From NCBI RefSeq assembly GCF_001625565.1, contig NZ_AUXS01000036.1:62001-126000 (forward strand): a DNA stretch of 64,000 bases, read 5' to 3'. The notes below the pieces were generated by a model. It had not been told where the DNA came from and did not search any database. It worked only from the letters and a program-made list of their open reading frames with translations. Source of the DNA: Pseudoalteromonas luteoviolacea NCIMB 1944. Its GTDB lineage: Bacteria > Pseudomonadota > Gammaproteobacteria > Enterobacterales > Alteromonadaceae. The position numbers were made by a program, and so were the translations under genes. This document shows positions 26,986-37,100 of the stretch, one piece after another (the first letter of the stretch is position 1; each line of letters starts with the position of its first letter).

Positions 26986-29280
26986 TTATGACAGGGCTTT
27001 ATTGTTTGTTGCTAATAGACTGAGATCTAGCATATTTGCACTGCAAGGCTTACTAAACCAATAGCCCTGAAACTCTGTAATACCTAGTTTAGATAGCCTC
27101 TCGAAATCCTCTTGAGTCTCTACACCCTCGGCAAGTAAGGCAATTTGCATGTTCTCACAAATAGTCTTCAGTCCCAGTAATAATGAGCGTTGCTTTTTAA
27201 GGTCAGTGATATCCGTCAACAGACTTCTGTCTAATTTTAGGCGTTGTATTGGACATTCTAAGACGCGTGCAATGTTGGAATACCCTGTACCAAAATCATC
27301 AATACTCAACATGAAGCCAAGCTCATTGAGTTTATCCATGACATGGTTGTGGTCGTCGGCAAAACTATATTCTGTTAATTCAAGTTCAATGGATTGAGGT
27401 GCGACGCCATACTTACTGGTGATCCCCTGTATTTGCGAAATAAAATGAGGATCCTCAATGTCTCTTGAGCTGATATTAATGGCTACAGGTACGTTTATTT
27501 CGGGGTTGGCAGTTATGAACTGACAAACCTTGTCGAGCATTGTGCGCGTGACATGGCTTACCAGCCCGAACTCTTCAGCGATGGGAATGAACTGTGAGGG
27601 AGGTACCCAACCTAGCAAACTATTGTGCCATCTTGCCAGTGCTTCGTAGCCGATAATATTTTTCTGAATATCGTGTTTGCTTTGCAAATAAAGCTTCAAC
27701 TCTCCCAGCTCTATTGATTTTTCAAGCAGTAATGCCATTTCATGCCTAGCAAGGGTTTGCCTACGTGTCAGTTGGTCAAATACTGTAATCATTTGATTAG
27801 GTGCACGGAGTTCACAAGCTTGAAGGGCACTTTTTAATAGTCTTTCCGCGATGTAACCATGCTCAGGGTAGGTGGCGATACCAATTGCATATTTTGAATG
27901 GAATTGATGTTGACCCAGTTTAATCCAAAAATCTAATTGCTTGTGCCAGCGATTTGCAATGTCTTTGAGAGGGCCTTTTGCTTCAACTAAAATAGCAATG
28001 CGGCCAGCGCCAATATACGCAATTTGATCTAACAACTCTGCGTCTTGTTCAACCAATTGGTTAATTCGTGCGTAAAGCGTACGGTGCTGTTCACCGTCTA
28101 TCATATAATCCAGTACGTGCTTATTGAGGTTGTCAGCTATTAAAAGTGCGAACGGCTCGCCTCTGTCTATATGCGCCTGTAGTTGTTCCAATAACCAGGT
28201 TTTGTTTGGCAAATTGGTGGCTTTATCGAAGTACTTTGCTTGCTGGTGTGCGACATCTAGCGTTAATAAGTCTTGCTGCAATTGTTGCTGATCAGAAACA
28301 TCCTGAAGGTACCATGCCTTAATATCATTTGAATGCTGTTCCTGAGCCGCAATTTCGATACATTTGTCATCTACTTCGAACGTTTTAGGCAAAGCTTCTA
28401 TGAGATCGTTGTCATAGGTTAAATACTCTACATTATCTGGCGTTATTCTGTTTAATGGCAGTGGTAGAGGTTGTGTTTGAATACTTAGAAGACGTTTTGC
28501 CTTATCATTCGCTTCTACAACATTTAGCTGGTTATCGACCAAAATAATGGCGTTAAACGACTTTTGAAAAAAGCGCTGATAAATTTGCTTTTGCGATTTT
28601 AGCAATGTGTTGTTTTCATGCATGTGCTTGTTTAAGCGATTGGCTGCTAGACTGGTTCGCCAAACCGCCAGAGGGATGCAGCAGTTCAAGAAGAAAAACA
28701 ACAACAGTTGGATATGCAATATCGCATCGACATACATTCGCTGCCCCTTTGGAACGATAGAGATATCGATATTTTTTAGTATCAAAATAAATGGGACAAT
28801 ATTGAGCGCTGCGTAAAATATTGCTGTTCTCTTACCAACGAGTATTAGTGCGATGATAGGTGTGATGTAAACAAATATGGAGCCCAAATGCGCAAGTTCT
28901 AGGCTAGGAATAAAAAGTTTGATCATTATGCCTGCGACTACGATGCAGACGAGCAACAAATGAGCGGTAATGAAAAATGTATGGCTACTTAAAAACAACA
29001 GTGCACCAAGGGTAAGGGTAAAGCCTGTAGTCAGTGCGATAACATAGTCTAGGTTATAGTCAATTGCCGTGGGTAAACTGTTGAGGAAAATACCAAAGCA
29101 AAGAACTAATCCTGTAGCCAGGATAATACGAAGGGCACTAAGACGCCATGTTGGGACGTTTACACGTGGTTTATGTTCTTCTTCAAGTAAGAAAAATCGG
29201 CTTAATGTGCTCAAAACTAAATATTTCGTATTATTATTTTGAACAATACTAAGGTCTAACTGTACACAATTCAATGACAA
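26986..29280 (-). CDS. Membrane EAL protein with degenerate GGDEF domain
   Basis: The 764-residue protein has about six N-terminal membrane helices (about 45-225), a PAS-like segment with VDNQLNVVEANDKAKRLL (about 250-330), a GGDEF-like domain whose signature is degraded (AYIGAGRIAILVE) and a C-terminal EAL domain (about 515-755). The EAL motifs look intact: YEALARW, INISSRD, ELTEYSF, DDFGTGYS, KLDRSL and AEGVET. It should therefore hydrolyse c-di-GMP, with the GGDEF-like part as a regulatory domain. It converges with adk and is divergent from tmk. The signal sensed by the membrane part is unknown. Confidence 0.92.
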   Translation of the reverse strand: MSLNCVQLDLSIVQNNNTKYLVLSTLSRFFLLEEEHKPRVNVPTWRLSALRIILATGLVLCFGIFLNSLPTAIDYNLDYVIALTTGFTLTLGALLFLSSHTFFITAHLLLVCIVVAGIMIKLFIPSLELAHLGSIFVYITPIIALILVGKRTAIFYAALNIVPFILILKNIDISIVPKGQRMYVDAILHIQLLLFFFLNCCIPLAVWRTSLAANRLNKHMHENNTLLKSQKQIYQRFFQKSFNAIILVDNQLNVVEANDKAKRLLSIQTQPLPLPLNRITPDNVEYLTYDNDLIEALPKTFEVDDKCIEIAAQEQHSNDIKAWYLQDVSDQQQLQQDLLTLDVAHQQAKYFDKATNLPNKTWLLEQLQAHIDRGEPFALLIADNLNKHVLDYMIDGEQHRTLYARINQLVEQDAELLDQIAYIGAGRIAILVEAKGPLKDIANRWHKQLDFWIKLGQHQFHSKYAIGIATYPEHGYIAERLLKSALQACELRAPNQMITVFDQLTRRQTLARHEMALLLEKSIELGELKLYLQSKHDIQKNIIGYEALARWHNSLLGWVPPSQFIPIAEEFGLVSHVTRTMLDKVCQFITANPEINVPVAINISSRDIEDPHFISQIQGITSKYGVAPQSIELELTEYSFADDHNHVMDKLNELGFMLSIDDFGTGYSNIARVLECPIQRLKLDRSLLTDITDLKKQRSLLLGLKTICENMQIALLAEGVETQEDFERLSKLGITEFQGYWFSKPCSANMLDLSLLATNNKALS

Positions 29281-29533
29281 ATCAGCAAAATAAAGACTTA
29301 AATCAATTTGATTACGTTGTCATTTTCGAATTACCCATAAATGATTATCAATAGTGGGGAGTTTTTTACTTGCTTTGACCGCTTTGAAAGGGAGCTAGGG
29401 GTTTTGAGTTGGTGACGGATGGTGGTCTGCCTGGTTGAGAAGTAAGCAAAAGGTTTTCTACATACTGATAAAGCGCTAAAAAAACGGTAGTATAGCGTTA
29501 TACAGACTATAAAAAGATTATTTGAGTACAAAG

Positions 29534-30166
29534 ATGAGCAAAGGGTTCATGTTCGTTTGTGATGGCAGTAATGGTGCTGGCAAAACAACAGTTATTAAGG
29601 GTATTGAGGCGCATCTAATTTCAAAAGGGTATGAAGTCGTTTTGACTCGGGAGCCTGGCGGAACTGAAATTGGGGAGAAAATTAGAGAAGTCATTTTAGA
29701 CCCGAATACACCTCAAATGACAGATTTAGCAGAGCTGATGCTGTTTGGCGCTGCTCGAGCACAACATATAGAAGAAAAAATAAAGCCAGCGCTAGAAGCG
29801 GGTAAAATCGTAATATCTGATCGTTTTGATGCCGCTACTTTTAGTTTTCAGCATTATGCAAGAGGCATTGACCTGTCAGTTATAAAAACCATAAATGACT
29901 TAGCATTAAACGGCTTTAAACCTGACCTTAATATTATCTTAGATCTTGATCCTGAAATCGGCTTGCAGCGTGTCCAGCAAAGAGGTGAAGGTCTAGATCG
30001 CTTGGAAGTTGAAAAACTCGACTTTTTAAAGAGAGCACGTGATGGTTACTTGATTCAGGCAAAGGCGGCTCCGGAATCTTTTACAGTAATAGACGCAAGT
30101 TATTCAGCAGAAGATGTACTCGCGCAATGTTTACAGGCAGTCGATGCCCGAATGGCACAAAAGTAA
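29534..30166 (+). CDS. tmk: Thymidylate kinase
   Basis: The 210-residue protein phosphorylates dTMP. It has the P-loop GSNGAGKTT (11-19), the dTMP-binding TREPGGTEIGE, the DRFDAATFSFQ block (DR(Y/F/H) motif) and a short LID region (QQRGEGLDRLE). E. coli Tmk has 213 residues. A TTG at 29522 is in frame, but the ATG at 29534 with GAG upstream fits the usual N-terminus. It is the first gene of tmk-holB-PilZ-tatD, a neighbourhood conserved in gammaproteobacteria. Confidence 0.96.
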   Translation: MSKGFMFVCDGSNGAGKTTVIKGIEAHLISKGYEVVLTREPGGTEIGEKIREVILDPNTPQMTDLAELMLFGAARAQHIEEKIKPALEAGKIVISDRFDAATFSFQHYARGIDLSVIKTINDLALNGFKPDLNIILDLDPEIGLQRVQQRGEGLDRLEVEKLDFLKRARDGYLIQAKAAPESFTVIDASYSAEDVLAQCLQAVDARMAQK

Positions 30167-30197
30167 TGACGTATGTTTGTAAAAAAGGCGTAGCATA

Positions 30198-31109
30198 ATG
30201 TACCCTTGGCTAGAACCAGTGCAATTTAGAATGCAAGAAAGCTTTGCCAGAAGTCGTTTTCATCATGCGCAGCTGATCCATGGGTTACAAGGGGTGGGCA
30301 AGAGTGAGTTATCTCGCGCATTAAGTGAAGGGTTATTATGTGTCAATAGTGTCGAGGCGCTGTCGAGTTGCGGTGTATGTAAAAGCTGCTTGTTAATAAA
30401 GGCGCAAAATCACCCTGATTTACTCTATCTTTCGGCTGACTCAAGCAGTATTGGAGTCGATGAAATCAGGACGCTTAACGAATTTGTTTTCCATTCTGCG
30501 CAGCAAGGTGGGAACAAAGTAGTCGTTATTGAGCAAATCGAAAAAATGACTGAATCGGCTGCTAACGCCCTTCTAAAAACACTCGAAGAGCCAGCGGCAA
30601 AACGATATATCCTGATGACTTGTAATGATGTATCTAAAGTAAAGGCAACGGTATTGAGTCGTTGCAATCAAGTCCAAGTGTCTATAACAGACAAACGCGT
30701 TTCACAGCAGTGGTTAGCGGAGCAGGGGATCTCCAGCAGTGCGTACCCTTGGGTTGATATTTTCTCAGATCAACCCTTATTGCTAAGCAAATGGGCACAG
30801 CTAGAAGTCATTTCTGAAGTGGATTACCTGTGGAAAGTTTCCCATGATATTGCTAGCATTTCTGATGTAAATGCACTAGAAACGACGCTTACAAAAGATG
30901 CATCCTTATTATCGGTGTTTGCGCGTTTTCTAATGCAGGTGATTAAACAGCAACTCACGGCTCAAAACATTGGGTTTGTTCAATTTCACAATTGCACTGT
31001 GCAAATTGAAAAATACATGTCCGATCATCACAGGATTTTGGGCATTAATAAAACATTGAGTCTGTCTAATTTGGTGTTTGGGCTACAGCGAGTATTAAAA
31101 CAGGATTGA
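30198..31109 (+). CDS. holB: DNA polymerase III delta' subunit
   Basis: The 303-residue protein is a clamp-loader subunit. It has a P-loop-like GLQGVGKSELSRAL, zinc cysteines in SSCGVCKSC, the SSIGVDEIR segment, VVVIEQIEKMTESAANALLKTLEEP (Walker B region to sensor 1; the motif continues into it) and the SRC block (VLSRCNQV). E. coli HolB has 334 residues. It starts 31 nt after tmk. Its TGA overlaps the possible TTG start of the PilZ gene, so translation of the two is probably coupled. Confidence 0.94.
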   Translation: MYPWLEPVQFRMQESFARSRFHHAQLIHGLQGVGKSELSRALSEGLLCVNSVEALSSCGVCKSCLLIKAQNHPDLLYLSADSSSIGVDEIRTLNEFVFHSAQQGGNKVVVIEQIEKMTESAANALLKTLEEPAAKRYILMTCNDVSKVKATVLSRCNQVQVSITDKRVSQQWLAEQGISSSAYPWVDIFSDQPLLLSKWAQLEVISEVDYLWKVSHDIASISDVNALETTLTKDASLLSVFARFLMQVIKQQLTAQNIGFVQFHNCTVQIEKYMSDHHRILGINKTLSLSNLVFGLQRVLKQD

Positions 31110-31114
31110 ATACA

Positions 31115-31441
31115 GTGCAAGAACTATTAGTTGATATCGAAGACAACGACGAGCTTTATCGAAGCTACATGCCTTATTTGAAAAACGGTGGGATATTTGT
31201 TAAAACCAATAGTCGTTTCGATATGGGGACGCCGATCTCAATGAGAATAATGTTGCCTGATGCGCTTGAAGAAGAGGAAGTAACAGGCAAGGTTGTTTGG
31301 ATCACACCACAGGGTGCACAAAACTCGAATCCGCCTGGTGTAGGTGTGTGCTTTGATGCCGAGTTTGAGCTGGTAAATGATAAAATAGTAAAAATGTTGG
31401 GTACTGCGCTCAATCTTGATAAACCAACCTATACGATGTAA
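31115..31441 (+). CDS. PilZ-domain protein
   Basis: The 108-residue protein fits PilZ family members encoded after holB and thought to help type IV pilus assembly. It has YMPYLKNGGIFVKTNSRFDMG and the closing GVGVCFDAEFE. The c-di-GMP-binding RxxxR and D/NxSxxG motifs of canonical PilZ domains are not evident, as expected for this non-binding class. The GTG at 31115 lies nine bases after AGGA and is my preferred start; the TTG at 31106 overlapping the holB stop is an alternative. TatD follows. Confidence 0.88.
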   Translation: MQELLVDIEDNDELYRSYMPYLKNGGIFVKTNSRFDMGTPISMRIMLPDALEEEEVTGKVVWITPQGAQNSNPPGVGVCFDAEFELVNDKIVKMLGTALNLDKPTYTM

Positions 31442-31451
31442 GAAAGTAGTA

Positions 31452-32249
31452 ATGATAGTAGATTCACATTGTCACCTTGACCGCTTAGATTTTGATAAAT
31501 TAAAGAGCGAGCTGCCAGAAATATTACAAGCTGCCCGCGATAAGCAAGTAGAGCACTTTCTGTGTGTTAGTGTTACGTTAGATCAATTTCCAAATATGTT
31601 ACGCGTAATCGAACCCTTTGATGATGTGTCTGCTTCATGTGGCGTTCATCCGCTAAATCAAGAGGAGGCTTTAGATAAAGCTCAGTTGTTGTCGTTGGCG
31701 CAGCACGACCGCGTGGTTGCAATCGGTGAGACAGGACTAGATTACTACTACGCTAAGGACACTCACAAAGTTCAGCAGGACAGCTTTGCAGGGCACATTG
31801 ATGTTGCCAATGAGCTCAATAAGCCACTCATAATTCATACGCGTGATGCCCGTCAAGATACCATTGACATTATGAAAGCTCACAATGCGCAAAATTGCGG
31901 CGGAGTTTTACATTGCTTTACTGAAGACTGGAATATGGCGAAAAAAGCGATAGATATGGGCTTTTATATTTCAATATCAGGGATTGTGACGTTTAAAAAT
32001 GCAGTAGAGTTGCAAGAGGTTGTTAAAAAGCTGCCTCTAGATAGACTGTTAATTGAAACAGACTCTCCTTATTTAGCGCCTGTTCCGCACCGTGGTAAAA
32101 CTAATCAGCCAGCCTATGTACAGGACGTCGCTTATTTTATTGCTGACCTAAAAGGTTTATCGTTCAAAGAGCTGGCTCACGCGACGACCCACAACTTCTA
32201 TCAGTTATTTAGCCTAGCAAGTCGTAATCGAATCAGTGAATCAAGCTAA
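31452..32249 (+). CDS. TatD-family metal-dependent hydrolase (YcfH-like)
   Basis: The 265-residue protein has the length of E. coli YcfH. Metal-binding residues are visible in MIVDSHCHLD (His6, His8), GETGLDYYY (Glu), IHTRDA (His), HCFTEDW (His) and ETDSPYLAP (Asp). TatD proteins are metal-dependent nucleases/deoxyribonucleases; the specific role of the holB-linked member is not settled. The ATG at 31452 aligns with the conserved N-terminus. The end overlaps the start of the PhoD-like gene by 14 nt. Confidence 0.94.
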   Translation: MIVDSHCHLDRLDFDKLKSELPEILQAARDKQVEHFLCVSVTLDQFPNMLRVIEPFDDVSASCGVHPLNQEEALDKAQLLSLAQHDRVVAIGETGLDYYYAKDTHKVQQDSFAGHIDVANELNKPLIIHTRDARQDTIDIMKAHNAQNCGGVLHCFTEDWNMAKKAIDMGFYISISGIVTFKNAVELQEVVKKLPLDRLLIETDSPYLAPVPHRGKTNQPAYVQDVAYFIADLKGLSFKELAHATTHNFYQLFSLASRNRISESS

Positions 32250-34074
32250 TCTACCTCTATTCCTCTGCGGGCCAATGGTCCGTAGAGCAGAACCTCACCT
32301 TATTAGTTTTCAGTTTGTTACGACTAAACTGGTTAATCTGGTTGTGGAGTTTGCTGGCTATAAAACAGCTGTTGAGCAAACCAATATACAGCTTGGGGAG
32401 GCGTTATATCTCATATTTCTGAACGTCCGTCCGCAAGGACAAGCGTTTTCAACGGATATAGAATTGCCGTATGAAGTATATAACAACACGGTTGCTGTTG
32501 ACCTTTCTCGGTTTAGTTATCAGGCGTCGCCAACATTAATTGTTCCTAAGGTGCTCACTCATGTTCTACATGGTTCTTGCAGAAACCCGCATCACCCTAG
32601 CAAGGATAGTTTGGCAGAAGCCGATGCCTATGTCGCCAACAGCTATAAAAATAGCGATGAACGTCCTAGCTTGTTAATTTTATCCGGCGATCAAGTTTAC
32701 GCCGATGATGTTGCAGGCCCTATGCTTGTGGCTGTGCATCAATTGATAAGTGTACTTGGGATATACAAAGAACTGCCCTTGGAGCTGTCTTTGCCCAGCG
32801 AGTTGGCATCGCAATTATATATACGAGATGGACACCTGCCAAAGGAGCCTTGGCAAAATCGAAGCAAACTAACGCTAGGCTACTGGACCCGTAAAGATGA
32901 GCCGCATTTTTCAAGTGTAAAAGCGGGTAATCACCTAATCTCTTTTGAAGAGTTTGTCGCTTTTTATATTCTGAATTTTAGCTCTGAGGCTTGGAAGTTA
33001 GTAGAACCTTTTGGCTTTAAAAGCGACACTCTCAACGCGAAAAATCAAACATTATTTGAGGCTGAATCAAGAGCATTAACAGACTATATTGCCACACTCC
33101 CTAAAGTGGAAAGGTTAATGGCGAATATTTCTACATTGATGATGTTTGATGATCATGACGTCACAGATGATTGGAATTTAACACCGAGGTGGGAGCAAAA
33201 CGTCGCTAACTCTTCCGTTAGTAAGCGTATCATTAATAATGGCTTGATTGCATATTGGTTGTTTCAAGGGCTAGGCAACGACGCCCAGAGCGTCTCGGGT
33301 GACTTACTTCCTGGTTTTTTAAAATCTTTTCAAAATGATGTATGGCAATTTGATAAGTTTGACAGAGCTATAAATCGGTTTGGTCAATGGCACTATTGCT
33401 TGGATACAACGCCAAAAGTCGTGGTGATCGATACGCGCACGCATAGGTGGCGTAGTGAACAGGATTTTGATGAACCGAGTGGTTTGATGGACTGGGAAAG
33501 CCTAATGGATTTACAGGATGTATTAATCCATCACGAAAGTGTTTTATTAGTGAGTCCTGCACCTGTTTTTGGTGTAAAAATTATTGAAACCATTCAGGCA
33601 ATTTTTAACACCTGCGGTGAACCTTTGGCAGTTGACGTAGAGAACTGGATGGCTCACGAAGGCGCAGCAAGAAAGCTTATCGACATATTTAAACGTGAAG
33701 ATACGCCCAAAGAGACAATAATTCTCTCTGGAGATGTGCACTATTCGTTTTGCTTTTCTGTACAGGCAAGATTCGGTCGTCACCACAATCGAATTTGGCA
33801 ACTGACTGCATCGGGTATTAAAAATGAGTTTCCAAAAGGGTTGCTGGCGATTCTAGAAAAATTGGATATCGCGCTATTCTCGACTTGGAGTCCGTTTAAT
33901 ATATTTACGAAACGCTGGCAGCTAGCTGTGTCAAAACACAAATCTGACTACGGCAATGGGCGCTACTTGGTGTCAGACTCGGCGATAAGCTTAGTGCGTA
34001 TGGAGGAAGGTAAGCTGAAAAACTACACCTTACTGCATGGCACAGGTGAAGTGACGCAATTCGAACTGAACTAA
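32236..34074 (+). CDS. PhoD-like metallophosphatase
   Basis: The 612-residue protein has the PhoD-like phosphatase motifs: HGSCRNPH, LSGDQVYADD (metal-binding Asp residues), MMFDDHDVTDDWN and LSGDVHYSF. No signal peptide is visible, so unlike secreted alkaline phosphatase D it should be cytoplasmic. The GTG start at 32236 overlaps tatD by 14 nt; starting at the later ATG (32275) would remove LPLFLCGPMV, which looks like the conserved N-terminus, so I keep the GTG. Substrate is unknown. The next gene has its own promoter region of about 70 nt. Confidence 0.88.
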   Translation: MNQANLPLFLCGPMVRRAEPHLISFQFVTTKLVNLVVEFAGYKTAVEQTNIQLGEALYLIFLNVRPQGQAFSTDIELPYEVYNNTVAVDLSRFSYQASPTLIVPKVLTHVLHGSCRNPHHPSKDSLAEADAYVANSYKNSDERPSLLILSGDQVYADDVAGPMLVAVHQLISVLGIYKELPLELSLPSELASQLYIRDGHLPKEPWQNRSKLTLGYWTRKDEPHFSSVKAGNHLISFEEFVAFYILNFSSEAWKLVEPFGFKSDTLNAKNQTLFEAESRALTDYIATLPKVERLMANISTLMMFDDHDVTDDWNLTPRWEQNVANSSVSKRIINNGLIAYWLFQGLGNDAQSVSGDLLPGFLKSFQNDVWQFDKFDRAINRFGQWHYCLDTTPKVVVIDTRTHRWRSEQDFDEPSGLMDWESLMDLQDVLIHHESVLLVSPAPVFGVKIIETIQAIFNTCGEPLAVDVENWMAHEGAARKLIDIFKREDTPKETIILSGDVHYSFCFSVQARFGRHHNRIWQLTASGIKNEFPKGLLAILEKLDIALFSTWSPFNIFTKRWQLAVSKHKSDYGNGRYLVSDSAISLVRMEEGKLKNYTLLHGTGEVTQFELN

Positions 34075-34148
34075 TCACGTAAGTATAGAAGCGCTAAACA
34101 CAACTTTTGCTATAGTTACCTGTAAGTATAGTGACTTAAGTGGCATTT

Positions 34149-37100
34149 ATGCTATCGATACTGCGCTTTTGTATGATGTGTCTTTGCTGGATATTAAACA
34201 ATAACCAGAGCAAACGCATACTTTCTGTATGTCTGCTGTCCACTGCGTGTCACGCAGGAGCCAGCCCTGTTTTTACCGACACTTCGCAGATAATGCGCCG
34301 CTTCGACTATGAATCTGGGTTGAGCCAAGTAACAATCATGGCACTGACGGAGGACCAATTAGGCTATATTTGGATTGGTACTCAAGCAGGGCTCAATCGC
34401 TTTGATGGTCATGAGTTCAAGCAATTTACCAGTAAACAACAAGATCCCAATGCACTAGCCGGTGCATTTGTCACCGGGCTGTGTCACAGTGGAGAAACTG
34501 TCTGGATTGCAACAAGTACAGGTTTAAGTGCTTACCACACGGTAACAGGTCGATTTCAAAGCTTTTTGAAAGAAAATTATCAAGCGATCAGCTCTGATCG
34601 GGTAAAAAGCCTCAATTGCAGCGGAAACTATATATCGGTTTCAACTGAAAACCACGATTTTTATGTGATAGATAAAGTATCCCTCGTGCCTCAATCCATA
34701 AAATTAGAAGGTCGTTTTGCCAGTCATGCAATCACATATAATGGTCAGATTTACTATATCTCTGAGCGTGGTTTTATGACGTTCAGTATGCAATCAAGCA
34801 AAAGCGCGTTGCTGCTCGCCGGTGACTTTAAGTACTTGGCTTTACGTGGCGAGCGGGCGTTCTTGATCACAAAAGACAATAAACTGCTTAGCTACGATGT
34901 GCTGTACGAGCGTATCTTGTGGGAAATAGAGGTCGGTAGCCAAGCGGGTTTGGAGTTAAATACATTACACATATCGACAGATAAACTGTTTGTAGGAAGT
35001 AACTTTGGGGTATACCTATACGACTTAAAAGGTCAATTTAAAAAGCACTGGTTTAAACATGAGGGTCAAGGACTTGGCCTACAAGATAACAGTATTTTGT
35101 CCGTCCTTGTCGATAGCAACCAAGACTTGTGGTTTGGAACGGAAACCAGTGGCTTACACTTTATTAGTCAGTTAAGTGAAAACTTTGGGCACGTTAGCGC
35201 GTTTAACTACCCTGACAGGTCTCTTCCTGAGCCTGATATCAGAAATTTTGCACTGGATAGATACGACAGGTTGTGGCTGGCCACATCCTCAGGGTTATAT
35301 TTTTTCGATGGCGCAGGGTTTGAGCAAGCTCAACAAGTATTTCCAAAAGTCTCTGTAATGGAAAGTGCGTTCATTACTAAATTACATATCCAAGGCGAGC
35401 ATATGTGGATCGCGACACGAGGCTTGGGTATGTACCGTCTGAACATAGACAGCGGGGATTTAATTAATATCATTCCAGATATTGGCAAAGGCCCTGAACT
35501 GAGCTTCAATGATATCATTGAGTTTGAAGGCAAGGTATTAATGAGCTCTCGCACTATGGGGCTGCTTTACTTCAACGAAAAAACCAACAAGCTTGAACCC
35601 TTTTTGCCTTTTGAAGATAAGGCGCCCAGCCATGTTTCATCACTATTAAAACAAGGTGATGCCCTTATTTTTGGCAGCATTGGAGATGGTCTATTTAAAT
35701 ATGAAGACGGTACGCTTTTGCAGCTAACCATTGCGGACTCATTGGCGTCAAATATTGTATTTATGTTGCAAGAAGATAGTTTTGGCCGTATCTGGGCTGG
35801 GAGTGAAACAGGCATTTCGATAGTCGATAGTAACTTTTCCGTTGTTAAGGCGATAAAACGGTCTGATGGTTTGGCAAATAGCGCCATTTGGGCGCTTTTG
35901 TATGATAAACAAAATCATATTTGGTTTGGCACCAGTGGCGGATTGTCTCGAATCAATATCCATGACTTTAAAATTGATAACTTTTTTCCGGTAGATGGCG
36001 TACAAGGCAACGAGTTTAATTACAACGCAAGTTGGCTCGCTCCTGACGGTCGGGTTTTTATCGGAGGGTCGAACGGGTTTAACCAATTTCACCCAGAAGA
36101 GATCAAGATATCTCCAATAATAAGGCCGCTATTAATTTCTAATATTGAATTGTTAGGCCGTACACTTCACCCATCTAACAACAAAGAACTCAAATTGGCC
36201 CCAGAGCTGACTACGTATCTTGAACTTGAATATGACCAAGACATTGTTTCACTTCATTACTCAAGTTTGGATTATGGCTCAGAAGGCTTGAGGTTTTTCT
36301 ATCGTATTTTAGGGCTTAGCGAACAATGGCTTAAGTTGGCCGATGGGGTTAGGCAGATAAACTTACTTAAGTTGGCGCCAGGAAAATATCAAGTACAGGC
36401 CTATACCATTAATCGCTTCAACCAAATTTCACCTGTACATCATTTTGACATTAGAATTAATGCGCCTTGGTGGTGGAATGATTATACAAAAGCAGGCTAC
36501 TTTTTATTGTCGACATTGTTGCTCTTAGTGTGGTTTAGGCAGCGTCAAAAGCGATTTCAGCAGGTAGTTAATGACAATAAAATCATGAACGAATTACAAG
36601 AGCGTTTGGAGCTTTCCCTCTGGGCTAGCCAAGATGAGATGTGGGACTGGCACATAAGTACCAACAAAATTTATCGTCATAGTGTTAAACCACGCATCGC
36701 GTATGGACAGTGCAAGTCTACCATGTCGGTTCATGATGCTGTTCAGTTCATTCATCCAAAAGATTATATAAGCTGGGAGGAAAAGCTTGAGTCTTGCTTG
36801 GAGGGGGAGCAGGATACATATGAAATAGCGATTCGAGTAAAAACTGTTGACGATGATTGGACATGGGTACTTGAACGCGGAAAAGTGGTAAGTAGAGATT
36901 GCCATGGTAAGGTGGTACGCCTTGCTGGTGCGCTAAAGGATATTGCAGAGCTCAAAGCGCACCAAAATGCATTGCAATCGTTAAATGAAGGTTTGGAGAT
37001 TAAAGTTGCAGTTAGAACTGATGAGCTTTATCAAAAAAACCAAAAGCTCGAACAGGCGATGATTGAACTAAAACGCACTCAACAAGAGTTAATTGAAAGT

